A stretch of 64,000 nt of DNA from JBNKHG01 sp050290225. GTDB lineage: Bacteria > Pseudomonadota > Gammaproteobacteria > Pseudomonadales > Cellvibrionaceae. Each line of letters starts with the position of its first letter. Within the stretch, counting starts at the first letter, position 1. Positions 44,847 to 54,253 of this stretch are shown here, one piece after another. The notes under the pieces were generated by a model, which was given only the letters and a program-made list of their open reading frames with translations, was not told the DNA's origin and did not search any database. Where the stretch lies: NCBI GenBank assembly GCA_050290225.1, contig JBNKHG010000026.1, positions 1 through 64,000 on the forward strand, written 5' to 3'. The position numbers and the translations under genes are program-made.

Positions 44847-45617
44847 TTATGGGGTTTGCTGCAACTGGTTGAGCCGCTGCTGCAACTGCAGAAGGTCGCG
44901 ATTGATATTGCGGCGGTAGGCATCGATGGCTTCGATCGCCTCTTCGTTGGCTTGTACCCGTACTATCAAATCGGTGGACAACCGACTGGCACGGTTGGCG
45001 GCATCCACGGCTGTCTGCAACTGCTGACGTTGGGAATTCACTGCGCCCTCTATCTTCGCAATTCGAGCCACATTGTCCTTCGCACTTGCCCGAATACTGT
45101 CTATTGCTGACTGCTGACTCGCCGCTTGTTTGCTGGCGGAATCCGCTTTTTTACCCGCATTGGCGGCGCTGGTTTTTAGCTGGCCAAGGCTTTTATCCAG
45201 ACTCGCCAACTTGTCTTTATTGGCTTTAATGCCCTTGCGATTGGTGTCGTAGGAGACTCCCCAGAGTTTACGGATCTCTGAATCGGCCCACTTGAGTTTG
45301 GCACGAATCGCGGTCACAGACTGGCTGGATTCATCGTCAGACAGCTCCAGACGCTTTTCCAACTCGAGAATACGGCCCTCGGCAGCAACCAGGTTCTGCT
45401 GGGACTGTTGCAGTTTCCAAGCCAGGAAGCCGCTGCCACCGAGCGCGGCTATGGCCACAACCAGCGCCAATGTACCCAGCGAACCGGAGGCCTTGGGCGC
45501 CGGTGCCGGGGATACCGGCCGCGCTCTCGGCGTGGCCTTGTTGATGCGCTGTTGCTGGGATTTGATATCGTCTTTATCGGGAACAATGCTGCCGATGGTG
45601 GGTTCTTTACGTTCCAT
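44847..45617 (-). CDS. membrane-anchored coiled-coil protein
   Basis: 256 residues. A polar, Pro-rich cytosolic N-terminus (about 1-45) leads into one membrane span (about 46-67, GTLALVVAIAALGGSGFLAW). A long, Ala/Gln/Lys-rich coiled coil follows to the end (LQQSQQNLVAAEGRILELEKR onward). The topology suggests a periplasmic coiled coil. I recognise no enzyme motif. Similar single-span coiled-coil proteins occur in pseudomonads without a known role. It converges on the Lar-like gene. Confidence 0.75.
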   Translation of the reverse strand: MERKEPTIGSIVPDKDDIKSQQQRINKATPRARPVSPAPAPKASGSLGTLALVVAIAALGGSGFLAWKLQQSQQNLVAAEGRILELEKRLELSDDESSQSVTAIRAKLKWADSEIRKLWGVSYDTNRKGIKANKDKLASLDKSLGQLKTSAANAGKKADSASKQAASQQSAIDSIRASAKDNVARIAKIEGAVNSQRQQLQTAVDAANRASRLSTDLIVRVQANEEAIEAIDAYRRNINRDLLQLQQRLNQLQQTP

Positions 45618-45697
45618 CTGAATCTCTAACCACTCATTGAGTGTTGTCTTGTCGATGCGCAGTTATAGCAGGACACAGCCCTAATAGGAATAGACAC

Positions 45698-45739
45698 TGA
45701 ATAAAAGAAAACCGGCTCTTCCTCTGGAAGAGCCGGTTT
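45698..45739 (-). terminator. intrinsic terminator after the PuuD-like gene
   Basis: A perfect 14-bp stem (AAACCGGCTCTTCC/GGAAGAGCCGGTTT, 45709-45739) with a 3-base loop, followed on the minus strand by TTTCTTTTAT. It lies 27 bases after the stop of the leftward gene. Confidence 0.9.
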
Positions 45740-45765
45740 CCGAAATTTGTCCGGGTGCTGGTGCC

Positions 45766-46404
45766 TTAAAGGCCTGCAATCACACCGGCCAAAATAGCGG
45801 TCAACACCAGACTGCTGGTAATCACCCCTTTCACAGTGGTCATCGGACCCTGCTTACCGAACAGCGCATTAGCTTCCAGCGCCAGCACGATAACAGCGGC
45901 CACGATCAGGTCGGTACCGCCAACACCGGAACCGTAACCCAACAACGAACCTGCACCATGGGGACCAGCCAGCATGAACATGGCCATAGGGCCGGAGAAC
46001 AGGGTATTGGTACGGGAAGCCAGCAACGCTTTGGCACCAGCCGAACCTGCGTCGCCACCTTCAACCAGGCCCAGAGCAATCTTCTGGTTAGGCCAGATCA
46101 CCAGCCAGACGTTCAGGAACATGAAGGTACCCATCAGCGCACCGATGGCGATGAAGTCGTTCATCTGGCCCATTTTCTGGACGCCCAGCAGCAGCACCAA
46201 ACCAGTGAGGAAGGTAAACATCGCACCCCAGCGGAACCACCACAAGGCGCTCGGCGCCAACTTGGCCTTGGCGTCAGCCAGGGCTTCGGGTCCGGCCTGC
46301 TTGAAGTAACCCCCCTGGATAAAGTTGAAGTAGTACAACAGACCAATCCAGGTAATACCAAACAACAGGTGCCCCCAACGAGCAAGAAAATTTATGTATT
46401 CCAT
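45766..46404 (-). CDS. PuuD-like urate hydroxylase N-terminal membrane domain protein
   Basis: 212 residues, almost all membrane spans (about six). It begins EYINFLARWGHLLFGITWIGLLYYFNF and contains NVWLVIWPNQKI, both typical of the Urate_ox_N (PuuD) membrane domain. Full PuuD is about twice as long and carries a C-terminal cytochrome c domain; that part is absent and no cytochrome gene is adjacent. There are no purine-breakdown genes in the window. Urate oxidation is therefore uncertain; the solo domain may have another membrane redox role. AAGGA precedes the ATG and a strong terminator follows the stop. Confidence 0.8.
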   Translation of the reverse strand: MEYINFLARWGHLLFGITWIGLLYYFNFIQGGYFKQAGPEALADAKAKLAPSALWWFRWGAMFTFLTGLVLLLGVQKMGQMNDFIAIGALMGTFMFLNVWLVIWPNQKIALGLVEGGDAGSAGAKALLASRTNTLFSGPMAMFMLAGPHGAGSLLGYGSGVGGTDLIVAAVIVLALEANALFGKQGPMTTVKGVITSSLVLTAILAGVIAGL

Positions 46405-46641
46405 GACAGATTCCTTTATCGGCTAAAAAGTAAACAAAAATTAAAAAGATTGATTATCCGTTATTCTGATGGTGTTTCAGGCATATCTGGCTACTAATGA
46501 CCCAGATCAATGCAATTCCCCAAAACAGCTGGCGCTTATTCTATCGGCTGACTGCGGAAATAAGAAGCATCAATCACCTAATTTATAGTGAAAACAAAGC
46601 CTTACACGTTGCACGGATTTAATCGAAGCCATCTTAAAACG

Positions 46642-46679
46642 AAAAAAAGCCCCGCAGCCAAAGGCCGCGAGGCTTTTTC
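46642..46679 (-). terminator. intrinsic terminator after groEL
   Basis: On the minus strand: AAAAAGCCTCGCGGCC, a short loop, then GGCTGCGGGGCTTTTTTTCG. It is a stem with one mismatch and a seven-T run, 25 bases past the groEL stop. Confidence 0.92.
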
Positions 46680-46703
46680 GGGTAACGCTAAAGGGGGAAT
46701 GAC

Positions 46704-48344
46704 TTACATCATGCCGCCCATGCCACCCATGCCACCCATGTCAGGCATAGCCGGCCCAGCCTTGTCTTCCGGCTGGTCGGCGACCATGGCTTCGGTGGTG
46801 ATCATCAGGCCAGCGATAGAACCGGCGGCCTGCAGTGCAGTCCGGGTAACCTTGGCGGGATCCAGGATACCCATTTCCAGCATATCACCGTACTCGCCGG
46901 TCGCGGCGTTGAATCCGAAGTTACCGTCACCCTGCTTGATCTTGTCCGCAACCACAGAGGCTTCGTCACCGGCGTTGTTTACGATCTGGCGCAGAGGCGC
47001 TTCCATGGCGCGACGGGCGATACCAACACCGGCGGTCTGGTCTTCGTTGTCACCTTCCAGGTCGGCGATGGCAGCAACCGCACGGATCAAAGCAGTACCA
47101 CCACCGGGTACCACGCCTTCTTCCACGGCTGCGCGGGTAGCATGCAAGGCATCTTCAACGCGGGCTTTCTTCTCTTTCATTTCCACTTCAGTGGCGGCAC
47201 CAACCTTGATCACCGCAACACCACCAGCCAACTTGGCCACACGCTCCTGGAGCTTTTCGCGGTCATAGTCGGAAGTGGACTCTTCGATTTGAGCACGGAT
47301 CTGGGCAACGCGAGATTCGATTTCGCTCACTTCACCAGCACCATCAACAATCGTGGTGTTTTCCTTGCTCATGGTGATGCGCTTGGCAGTACCCAGGTGC
47401 TCCAGAGTAGTGCTTTCCAGATCCAGGCCCACTTCTTCGGAGATCACCGTACCACCAGTCAGGGTAGCGATATCCTGCAGCATGGCCTTACGACGGTCAC
47501 CGAAGCCAGGAGCCTTACAGGCAGCCACTTTAACGATACCGCGCATGTTGTTCACCACCAGGGTCGCCAGGGCTTCCCCTTCGACGTCTTCGGCGATAAT
47601 CACCAGCGGCTTACCAGCCTTGGCTACAGCTTCCAGGGTCGGCAACAGTTCGCGAATGTTGGAGATTTTCTTGTCAACCAGCAGGATGTATGGAGACTCC
47701 TGCTCAACGCTCATGTTGTCCTGATTGGTGATGAAGTAGGGAGACAGGTAGCCGCGGTCGAACTGCATACCTTCTACCACGTCCAGTTCGTTTTCGAGGC
47801 TCTGACCTTCCTCAACGGTGATCACGCCTTCCTTACCCACTTTTTCCATGGCTTCAGCAATAATGCCACCAATGGACTCGTCTGAGTTGGCGGAAATGGT
47901 ACCCACCTGAGCGATGGATTTGCTGTCTTCACAGGGCTGCGCCACAGACTTAACGTGGGCAACAGCAGCGGCAACAGCCTTGTCGATACCGCGCTTCAGG
48001 TCCATGGGATTCATGCCGGCGGCAACAGATTTCAGACCTTCATTGACGATTGCCTGGGCCAGAACAGTGGCGGTAGTGGTACCGTCACCGGCGTCGTCAG
48101 AGGCTTTTGAAGCCACTTCCTTCACCATCTGGGCACCCATGTTTTCAAACTTGTCCTTCAGTTCGATATCCTTGGCCACGGATACACCGTCTTTGGTGAC
48201 AGTCGGCGCACCGAAGGACTTATCCAGAACCACATTGCGCCCTTTGGGACCCAGAGTGGTTTTAACGGCATCAGCCAGAATGTTTACACCGGCCAGCATT
48301 CTGCCGCGGGCGTCATCACCAAATAATACGTCTTTAGCTGCCAT
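46704..48344 (-). CDS. groEL: chaperonin GroEL (Hsp60)
   Basis: 546 residues. The 60-kDa subunit of the double-ring chaperonin: ATP-binding GDGTTTATVLA (around 86-96), the conserved Asp in the same loop, and the Gly-Met-rich tail (GGMGGMGGMM). The start MAAKDVLFGDDARGRML is canonical. It folds cytosolic proteins with GroES, encoded 54 bases upstream. A sigma-32-type promoter precedes groES and a strong terminator follows groEL. Confidence 0.99.
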   Translation of the reverse strand: MAAKDVLFGDDARGRMLAGVNILADAVKTTLGPKGRNVVLDKSFGAPTVTKDGVSVAKDIELKDKFENMGAQMVKEVASKASDDAGDGTTTATVLAQAIVNEGLKSVAAGMNPMDLKRGIDKAVAAAVAHVKSVAQPCEDSKSIAQVGTISANSDESIGGIIAEAMEKVGKEGVITVEEGQSLENELDVVEGMQFDRGYLSPYFITNQDNMSVEQESPYILLVDKKISNIRELLPTLEAVAKAGKPLVIIAEDVEGEALATLVVNNMRGIVKVAACKAPGFGDRRKAMLQDIATLTGGTVISEEVGLDLESTTLEHLGTAKRITMSKENTTIVDGAGEVSEIESRVAQIRAQIEESTSDYDREKLQERVAKLAGGVAVIKVGAATEVEMKEKKARVEDALHATRAAVEEGVVPGGGTALIRAVAAIADLEGDNEDQTAGVGIARRAMEAPLRQIVNNAGDEASVVADKIKQGDGNFGFNAATGEYGDMLEMGILDPAKVTRTALQAAGSIAGLMITTEAMVADQPEDKAGPAMPDMGGMGGMGGMM

Positions 48345-48398
48345 GATCTGTTTTCCTCAATATTCTTTTCAGCAATTGAATTCAGTTTGGAGGCTCAA

Positions 48399-48692
48399 TC
48401 AGCCTTCAATAACACCGTAGATTTCACTTTCGTTCAAAATCAGTAACTCTTCACCGTCGACTTCAACAGTGTTGCTACCGGAGTACTTACCGAACACCAC
48501 GACATCACCAACTTTAACGTCCAGTGGCTGTATGTCGCCGTTCTGCAGTACGCGGCCAGTACCTACGGCCAGCACTTCTCCCTGGCTGGGCTTCTCCTGG
48601 GCAGAACCGGGCAGCACAATACCACCGGCAGTTTTTGCTTCTTCTTCCTTGCGGCGAACCACAACACGATCGTGTAAGGGACGAATTTTCAT
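48399..48692 (-). CDS. groES: co-chaperonin GroES (Hsp10)
   Basis: 97 residues from the ATG at 48692 (MKIRPLHDRVVVRR), the family start, with GGAG nine bases upstream. An open start five codons earlier is unnecessary. The mobile loop (EEEAKTAGGIVLPG) and the roof loop are standard. It forms the lid of the GroEL cage. It is the first gene of the groES-groEL operon. Confidence 0.98.
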   Translation of the reverse strand: MKIRPLHDRVVVRRKEEEAKTAGGIVLPGSAQEKPSQGEVLAVGTGRVLQNGDIQPLDVKVGDVVVFGKYSGSNTVEVDGEELLILNESEIYGVIEG

Positions 48693-48773
48693 CGATATTT
48701 TCTCCAAATCGACCCCTCATCGGGGGACCTTCAATCTACGTTCTACCGGGGTAGCCCCCGGGGTTGATGCCTA

Positions 48774-48801
48774 ATATGGTGCCTGACTCGACACTTTCAA
48801 G
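48774..48801 (-). promoter_or_regulatory. sigma-32-type heat-shock promoter of groES-groEL
   Basis: On the minus strand: CTTGAAA (48801-48795), 13 bases, then CACCATAT (48781-48774). This matches the sigma-32 consensus CTTGAAA / CCCCATNT at good spacing. Transcription would start near 48766, leaving a leader of about 75 bases. I saw no CIRCE inverted repeat. Confidence 0.75.
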
Positions 48802-48991
48802 CCCTTGGACGAGGAAATTGCCAATTCAGGCCCTCCATTACCGGCAGGCAATAGAGAATAAATCTCCGTGTGTATTCCCGGCGATTGCGGGGTACTAGCC
48901 CTAGATGGGGATTGGGGAAGGATTTTCAACACCCCGGGGGAAAAAATCTTTCCCGGGGTTCGAGCGGCCGCTGGAGCCAAAAGCCAGGTCG

Positions 48992-49468
48992 CTAGTCGTG
49001 GCGCTTAAATTCACCGTCGATCGTGTTGTGCCCCTGACCGCCGGATCGAGGGCCAGGATGAGGCCCGGAAAACGGATCGTCAAAATTGTCCCCGGCTTGA
49101 TAACGGCTGCTCTGGACCACGACAAATCGCTTGGCCAGACGCGCCACCAGCAGCTGCCGCAATCCGGGTACCAGGCAGGCAAAGCCAATCGAGTCGGTGA
49201 TAAACCCGGGTGTCAGTAAAAGCGCTCCGCCCACCGCCAGCAACATACCTTCGAGGATTTCCTGAGCGGGCAACTCACCCGATTCCAGGCGCTGCTGAGC
49301 CCGCCACAAAGTGCTGAACCCCTGACGTCGCAGCAACGCCAAACCGATGATGGCTGTCAGGGCTACCAGGGCAATGGTATTGAGTGCACCGATCTGGCCG
49401 CCGACTTCGATCAACAGCCACATTTCGGCAATGGGCATAACCACAAACAGCAATAACAGGAAACGCAA
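48992..49468 (-). CDS. fxsA: FxsA-family membrane protein
   Basis: 158 residues if translation starts at the TTG at 49468 (LRFLLLLFVVMPIAEMWLLI), where similarity to FxsA begins and a GAGG lies eight bases upstream. Starts at 49522 (ATG) or 49528 (GTG) would add a polar 18-20 residue leader. Two or three inner-membrane spans are followed by a conserved GGALLLTPGFITDSIGF and a polar, Gly/Arg-rich cytoplasmic tail. E. coli FxsA modulates exclusion of phage T7 by the F plasmid; its normal role is unknown. It lies upstream of groES on the same strand. Confidence 0.85.
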   Translation of the reverse strand: MRFLLLLFVVMPIAEMWLLIEVGGQIGALNTIALVALTAIIGLALLRRQGFSTLWRAQQRLESGELPAQEILEGMLLAVGGALLLTPGFITDSIGFACLVPGLRQLLVARLAKRFVVVQSSRYQAGDNFDDPFSGPHPGPRSGGQGHNTIDGEFKRHD

Positions 49469-49681
49469 ATCGGAGACCTCGAGTAAAAGGAACGATGAGA
49501 CGGGCTCGCACAGGCGAGGCATAACCACCCATGACAGTATAGGCCAGCAATATCCCCTTATATGGAGGCGGCAGTGGGCCGATACAAGGGAGACAGTGCA
49601 CCCCCGCCCTCCTTACTTTACCTGCTCCGATACCGCTGCAATAGCGTCAGATCAAATGGCCAACGACCTCAGCCGATACAG

Positions 49682-50707
49682 CTACCACTCATAGCCCACA
49701 CCGACACTGAGCTTGCTGTCCTCGTGATGTTTACCGGATTGCGGCTGGTGGTCGAAATCGTACTCCAGCTTGAATTCGGAAAACAGGCCGGCCCCCAGGG
49801 GGATACTGACGCCGGTGTCAGACTCGATGCGCCAGTCATCACCATCCTCGAAAGAAGAAATCAGGCTGCTAGCGTGAAAGATATCCGCGCCCACGGGCAG
49901 TTTGTAGCGATAATCGGTACTCACCTCCCAGGCCAGGCGGCTGTCGGAACTCTCGAAATCGGCAGAAGGAACGTCGGGGCGATCGAACAATTCCTTGACG
50001 AAGATCAGACCTCCCTGCAAGGCCAGAGCCGTGCGGTCCATCTCCCAGGCCTGGAAACCGAAACCGCTACCCAGGGTGTAACGCTCGTCGATATCCTTGG
50101 TTTCATCGAAGGCATAACTCACATCACCGTAGAGAAACCAGCGGGTGGCAAAAAACCAGTCAAGGTCGTATTCGGCGGTGAGCTTTTGGTCTGTGGGACG
50201 GTCATCCTGGGCCTTGGCCTCATACTCAATCCCGGTCAGATGGCGGAAATCGCCACGACGAAATTCCACACCGGTATCCAGGTCCCAGTCATCCTGCACC
50301 TTGTTCCCGCGCGAGTAGGTGCCCGCCAAAGCCAACTTGCCACGATAAGTGTGGGCTCCGGCCATAAAGTCCTCGTAGGGCAATGCCACTTCCAGGGTTG
50401 CCAGGGCCACCTGCCCCGGACCGTCGTTTTTGCAACTGTATGCCAGATCGGTGCCCGCCATGCCAAAGAGCGTGCAGGGGTCATCGTGGCCATTGATTTT
50501 CAGCAGCGTGGCGGTTTGCAGGTTCTCTATCCTATCCTTGACGATGGTGAGTTCGCCGAAACTGTCCGACGCCCAGATCACCACCTCCGACTCGAGCTTT
50601 ATCAACTCCCCCTGGAGTCGGTCACCGTTTTTCAGGGTGAGCACACCGGCAGACACAAATTGAGACACCATCAACATAAGTGCCAGCCAGTAACTACTTT
50701 TATTCAC
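49682..50707 (-). CDS. DUF481 outer-membrane beta-barrel protein
   Basis: 341 residues from a GTG. It has a signal peptide (about 1-20), a short N-terminal domain (VLTLKNGDRLQGELIKLE..., about 21-75) and then a DUF481 barrel. The barrel has alternating aromatic strands (AEYDLDWFFATRWFLYGDVSYAFDE in part) and ends VGVGYEW, an aromatic C-terminal residue typical of outer-membrane barrels. The role is unknown; related salt-inducible YdiY proteins are also uncharacterised. It is divergent from the AmpG-like gene. Confidence 0.85.
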   Translation of the reverse strand: MNKSSYWLALMLMVSQFVSAGVLTLKNGDRLQGELIKLESEVVIWASDSFGELTIVKDRIENLQTATLLKINGHDDPCTLFGMAGTDLAYSCKNDGPGQVALATLEVALPYEDFMAGAHTYRGKLALAGTYSRGNKVQDDWDLDTGVEFRRGDFRHLTGIEYEAKAQDDRPTDQKLTAEYDLDWFFATRWFLYGDVSYAFDETKDIDERYTLGSGFGFQAWEMDRTALALQGGLIFVKELFDRPDVPSADFESSDSRLAWEVSTDYRYKLPVGADIFHASSLISSFEDGDDWRIESDTGVSIPLGAGLFSEFKLEYDFDHQPQSGKHHEDSKLSVGVGYEW

Positions 50708-50860
50708 TTTTAGAACCTACTTTGTCAGAATAGCGAACGGGGACATACGTTACCCCAGCCAGAAAAAGCGCGGCGATTCTAACCGATTTCCACTTACAGC
50801 TACATCACTGTATCGGCAAATTTTCCCGTGGCTAAACTCCACCCCAGGAAAAATTTGTAT

Positions 50861-52126
50861 ATGGATTGGCAGGATATTCGCGCCGCAATTTTTAATCGTC
50901 GTACCCTGATCTGTGTTTTTACCGGTTTTTCTTCCGGCCTGCCACTTTATATATTGGTGTCGCTGGTACCCGCCTGGTTGCGCAAAGAAGGCATCGGCTT
51001 AACCGAGATTGGTCTCTTCACCCTTATCAACCTGCCCTACACCTGGAAATTTCTGTGGGCACCCTTGATGGATCGGTTTGAATTGCCACTGCTGGGATTG
51101 CGCCGCGGCTGGATGCTGCTAACGCAGGTGTTGCTTCTGGCAAGCATCGCCGTCCTGCCACTGATGGATATCACCACCTCATTGTGGAGCATTGCCTACC
51201 TGGCTGCCGCGGTGGCATTTTTCAGCGCCAGTCAGGACATTGTCCTGGATGCCTACCGACGGGAACTTTTGCCGGATACCGAATTGGGTTTTGGCAACGC
51301 GGTACACATCAATGCCTACCGCATTGCCGGCCTGGTGCCGGGCGCCCTATCGCTGATATTGGCCGATTCCTTTGATTGGCCCACGGTATTCCTGATCACA
51401 GCTCTGTTTATGGGCCTGGGAATCGGGCTGACTCTCTGCATTCGAGAACCCAGCCACAACAGTCATCCCAGCACTTTGCGCGAAGCCGTGGTCGAGCCTT
51501 TCAAGGAGTTTTTTAACCGCCAGGGTCCCAGACAGGCGCTGCTGATACTGGCGTTTATTTTTTGCTATAAGCTCGGGGACAATATGGCAACGGCGCTGTC
51601 GACGCCTTTCTATATCGACTTGGGTTTCAGCCTTACGCAGATTGGCCTGATCGCCAAAAACGCCGCCCTCTGGCCGATGATTATCGGCAGTATTCTCGGC
51701 GGAATACTGATGATCCGCCTCGGCATCAACCGGGCTCTGTGGCTGTTTGGCATTGTACAACTGCTGTCCATTTTGGGCTTTGCACTGCTTGCCCACCAGG
51801 GGGCACTCGCCTGGCTACTGGGTTTTGTTATCGCCTTTGAATACCTGGGTGTCGGCCTGGGTACGGCTGCCATCGTCGCCTTTATTGCCAGCACCACCAA
51901 CAGACAGTACACCGCCACCCAGTTCGCTCTCTTTACCGCGGTTGCGGCCCTGCCCCGCTCGCTTGCCAACGCCGCCACCGGGTTGCTGGTGGAACGGATA
52001 GGCTGGGAGCAGTTCTTTTATCTCTGCACACTGCTGGCGCTACCGGGTATGCTGCTACTGCTCAAGGTTGCCCCCTGGAACGGCACCCACGGCCGCCCAA
52101 CCCGCCATGAGGAGTGCTCCGCATGA
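50861..52126 (+). CDS. ampG: AmpG-like muropeptide/MFS permease
   Basis: 421 residues from the ATG at 50861 (MDWQDIRAAIFNRRTL). A GTG at 50828 would add 11 residues. About 12 spans; FTGFSSGLPLYILVSLVPAWLR and TWKFLWAPLMDRF are hallmarks of the AmpG/acetyl-CoA transporter group. AmpG imports GlcNAc-anhydro-muropeptides from the periplasm for recycling. AmpD and AmpE lie 3-4 kb downstream, which fits. Its stop overlaps the ABC ATPase start (ATGA), so the two genes are translationally coupled. Confidence 0.86.
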   Translation: MDWQDIRAAIFNRRTLICVFTGFSSGLPLYILVSLVPAWLRKEGIGLTEIGLFTLINLPYTWKFLWAPLMDRFELPLLGLRRGWMLLTQVLLLASIAVLPLMDITTSLWSIAYLAAAVAFFSASQDIVLDAYRRELLPDTELGFGNAVHINAYRIAGLVPGALSLILADSFDWPTVFLITALFMGLGIGLTLCIREPSHNSHPSTLREAVVEPFKEFFNRQGPRQALLILAFIFCYKLGDNMATALSTPFYIDLGFSLTQIGLIAKNAALWPMIIGSILGGILMIRLGINRALWLFGIVQLLSILGFALLAHQGALAWLLGFVIAFEYLGVGLGTAAIVAFIASTTNRQYTATQFALFTAVAALPRSLANAATGLLVERIGWEQFFYLCTLLALPGMLLLLKVAPWNGTHGRPTRHEECSA

Positions 52127-53004
52127 GCCCGATTCTCGAAGTGCGCCGGCTCACCAAGCATTACAAAACCGTTAACGCCGTCAACGGTATCTCGTTCAGC
52201 ATCGAATCAGGCACCTGCTTTGGCCTGCTGGGTCCCAATGGTGCAGGTAAAACCACCACCATTGAAATGATCGAGGGCATCACTACCCCTACCTCGGGAG
52301 AAATCCTCTACAAGGGCGAGCCCCGGGACGGACACTTTAAAACGGAGGCCGGTATCCAGTTCCAATCCACTGCACTGATGGATTACTTAACGGTAACCGA
52401 GGTGCTGGAACTCTTTGCTCGCCTCTACCCCGAGCCACAACCGCGAGAAAAACTGATTGAACTCTGCCAATTGCAGGAGTTTTTACAACAACCGGCATCG
52501 AAATTGTCAGGTGGACAACGCCAGCGATTGTTACTGGCCATGGCCCTGATCAACGATCCGGAAATTGTTTTCCTCGACGAACCCACCACAGGACTGGACC
52601 CCCAATCGCGTCGCAACTTCTGGCATTTGATCGAGGATATCAAGACCCACGGCAAAACGGTGGTGCTCACCACCCACTATATGGATGAGGCTCAACAACT
52701 GTGTGACCACCTGGTGATCGTCGACCGCGGCCGCGTGATTGCCGAGGGTTCCCCCAAACAACTGCTGCAGAAACACTTCGACCACGTGTTTGTCTGCCTC
52801 GACCGGGAGGCGGTGCCCAACGGCCTTAAGCTCGACACCCGTGTCAGCCAACAGGGGGAGCAGATCGCCATCGAAACGGTATCGGTGGAAGCGACACTCG
52901 ACAGCCTGATCCAGCAGCAGGTCAGCCTCAATTCCCTGCAGGTTCGCAATCCGACTCTGGATGACCTCTTTCTCAAACTGACGGGCCACAGCCTGCGAGA
53001 CTAA
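52123..53004 (+). CDS. ABC exporter ATP-binding protein
   Basis: 293 residues from the ATG that overlaps the AmpG-like stop. Walker A GPNGAGKT (37-44), Q-loop near 82, signature LSGGQ (128-132), Walker B IVFLDEP (148-154) and the switch His in TTHYMDEA. The C-terminal 70 residues form an extra regulatory domain seen in multidrug/Nod-type exporters. It pairs with the ABC-2 permease that follows. The substrate is not evident. Confidence 0.95.
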   Translation: MSPILEVRRLTKHYKTVNAVNGISFSIESGTCFGLLGPNGAGKTTTIEMIEGITTPTSGEILYKGEPRDGHFKTEAGIQFQSTALMDYLTVTEVLELFARLYPEPQPREKLIELCQLQEFLQQPASKLSGGQRQRLLLAMALINDPEIVFLDEPTTGLDPQSRRNFWHLIEDIKTHGKTVVLTTHYMDEAQQLCDHLVIVDRGRVIAEGSPKQLLQKHFDHVFVCLDREAVPNGLKLDTRVSQQGEQIAIETVSVEATLDSLIQQQVSLNSLQVRNPTLDDLFLKLTGHSLRD

Positions 53005-53071
53005 TGGCAGACGATCATTCTCGAATGCAACCTTTACCGAAGGCGCATTTTTATATTCAAGGCAGCAGTCA

Positions 53072-54076
53072 ATGAAGCAGATGCTGGCGCTGTTCTGGGC
53101 GCGCACCAAGGAATACTATCGCGATAAGGGCTCCCTGGCCTGGTCGTTTATTATGCCGCCGATGATCATTGCGGTGATCGCCTTCGCCTTCTCTGGCGGC
53201 GAACGCGAACTGTTCAAAGTGGGGGTCGCGGGAAACGCGACCCTGCCCGAGGCCCTGGCCCAACCCTGGGTACAAAGGGTACCGGTCACCAACCTGGAGC
53301 GCGCCCTGGTGCGGGTGCAACATCACCAACTCGATATGCTGATAAGCCCTGCGAAGCGCGGAAATCTGCGTTACTGGATCAACAGCAGCAGCCAGCGCGG
53401 GTCGGTACTGGAAAGACTGCTGCACGGGGAGTCGGCGCCAGGCATGGAAAAGCAGACCGTCAGCGGGCGGGAGGTTCGCTACATAGACTGGGTCATCCCC
53501 GGGGTGCTGGGCATGAATATTATGTTCAGCGGTCTCTTTGGGGTTGGTTATGTCATTGTGCGCTACCGCAAGAATGGCGTCCTAAAACGACTGCAGGCCA
53601 CCCCCGTGACACCGCTGCAGTTTCTCAGTGCCCAGATGCTGTCACGTCTGCTGATCATGCTGGTGGTCAGCACCCTGGTTTATATCACCTGTGACCTGTT
53701 CCTGGACTTCCTGATGCTGGGCAGCTATCTCAATCTGCTACTGGTGGCCCTGGTGGGCAATGTCGCCATTTTGTCGATGGGATTGATCGTGGCCAGCCGC
53801 CTGGCCAGCGAGGAGCTGGCCAACGGCCTGCTCAACTTTCTCAGTTTTCCGATGTTGCTGCTGTCGGAGGTGTGGTTTTCCCTGGATGGGGCACCTGCCT
53901 GGATGTCAACAGTCTCGGACTGGTTACCCCTGACCCATATGGTCAAGGCGGCGCGCCGGATTATGATCGACGGCGCCACCCTGGTGGAGATCGGGCCTCA
54001 CCTGCTGGCACTCCTGGCCATGTCGGCGGTATTCCTGGTGATTGCCGCCCGGCTGTTTAAATGGCGAGAGGGTTAA
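53072..54076 (+). CDS. ABC-2 type permease
   Basis: 334 residues. One N-terminal span (about 22-42), an external loop domain, then five spans in the C-terminal half, including VIPGVLGMNIMFSGLFGVGYVIVRYR and LNFLSFPMLLLSEVWFSL, the ABC-2 signature area. It is a membrane partner of the ATPase encoded 67 bases upstream. Together they should form a homodimeric exporter of a drug, lipid or polysaccharide-type substrate. Confidence 0.93.
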   Translation: MKQMLALFWARTKEYYRDKGSLAWSFIMPPMIIAVIAFAFSGGERELFKVGVAGNATLPEALAQPWVQRVPVTNLERALVRVQHHQLDMLISPAKRGNLRYWINSSSQRGSVLERLLHGESAPGMEKQTVSGREVRYIDWVIPGVLGMNIMFSGLFGVGYVIVRYRKNGVLKRLQATPVTPLQFLSAQMLSRLLIMLVVSTLVYITCDLFLDFLMLGSYLNLLLVALVGNVAILSMGLIVASRLASEELANGLLNFLSFPMLLLSEVWFSLDGAPAWMSTVSDWLPLTHMVKAARRIMIDGATLVEIGPHLLALLAMSAVFLVIAARLFKWREG

Positions 54077-54253
54077 GCAACTGCTGCCTTCATGACGAGC
54101 GACGCAATCCGGCCCCCCGACATCCGGACTGTGCCGGGATGCCTGCAAGTAACAGCAATGATGGTTTTGGATGACTGCTCTGTGTTCGCAACAACGCCTG
54201 GATGAACGTCGGGCGTCCGGGGGTGGGTGCCGCCTGTAGGGCGACTCTCCAAC

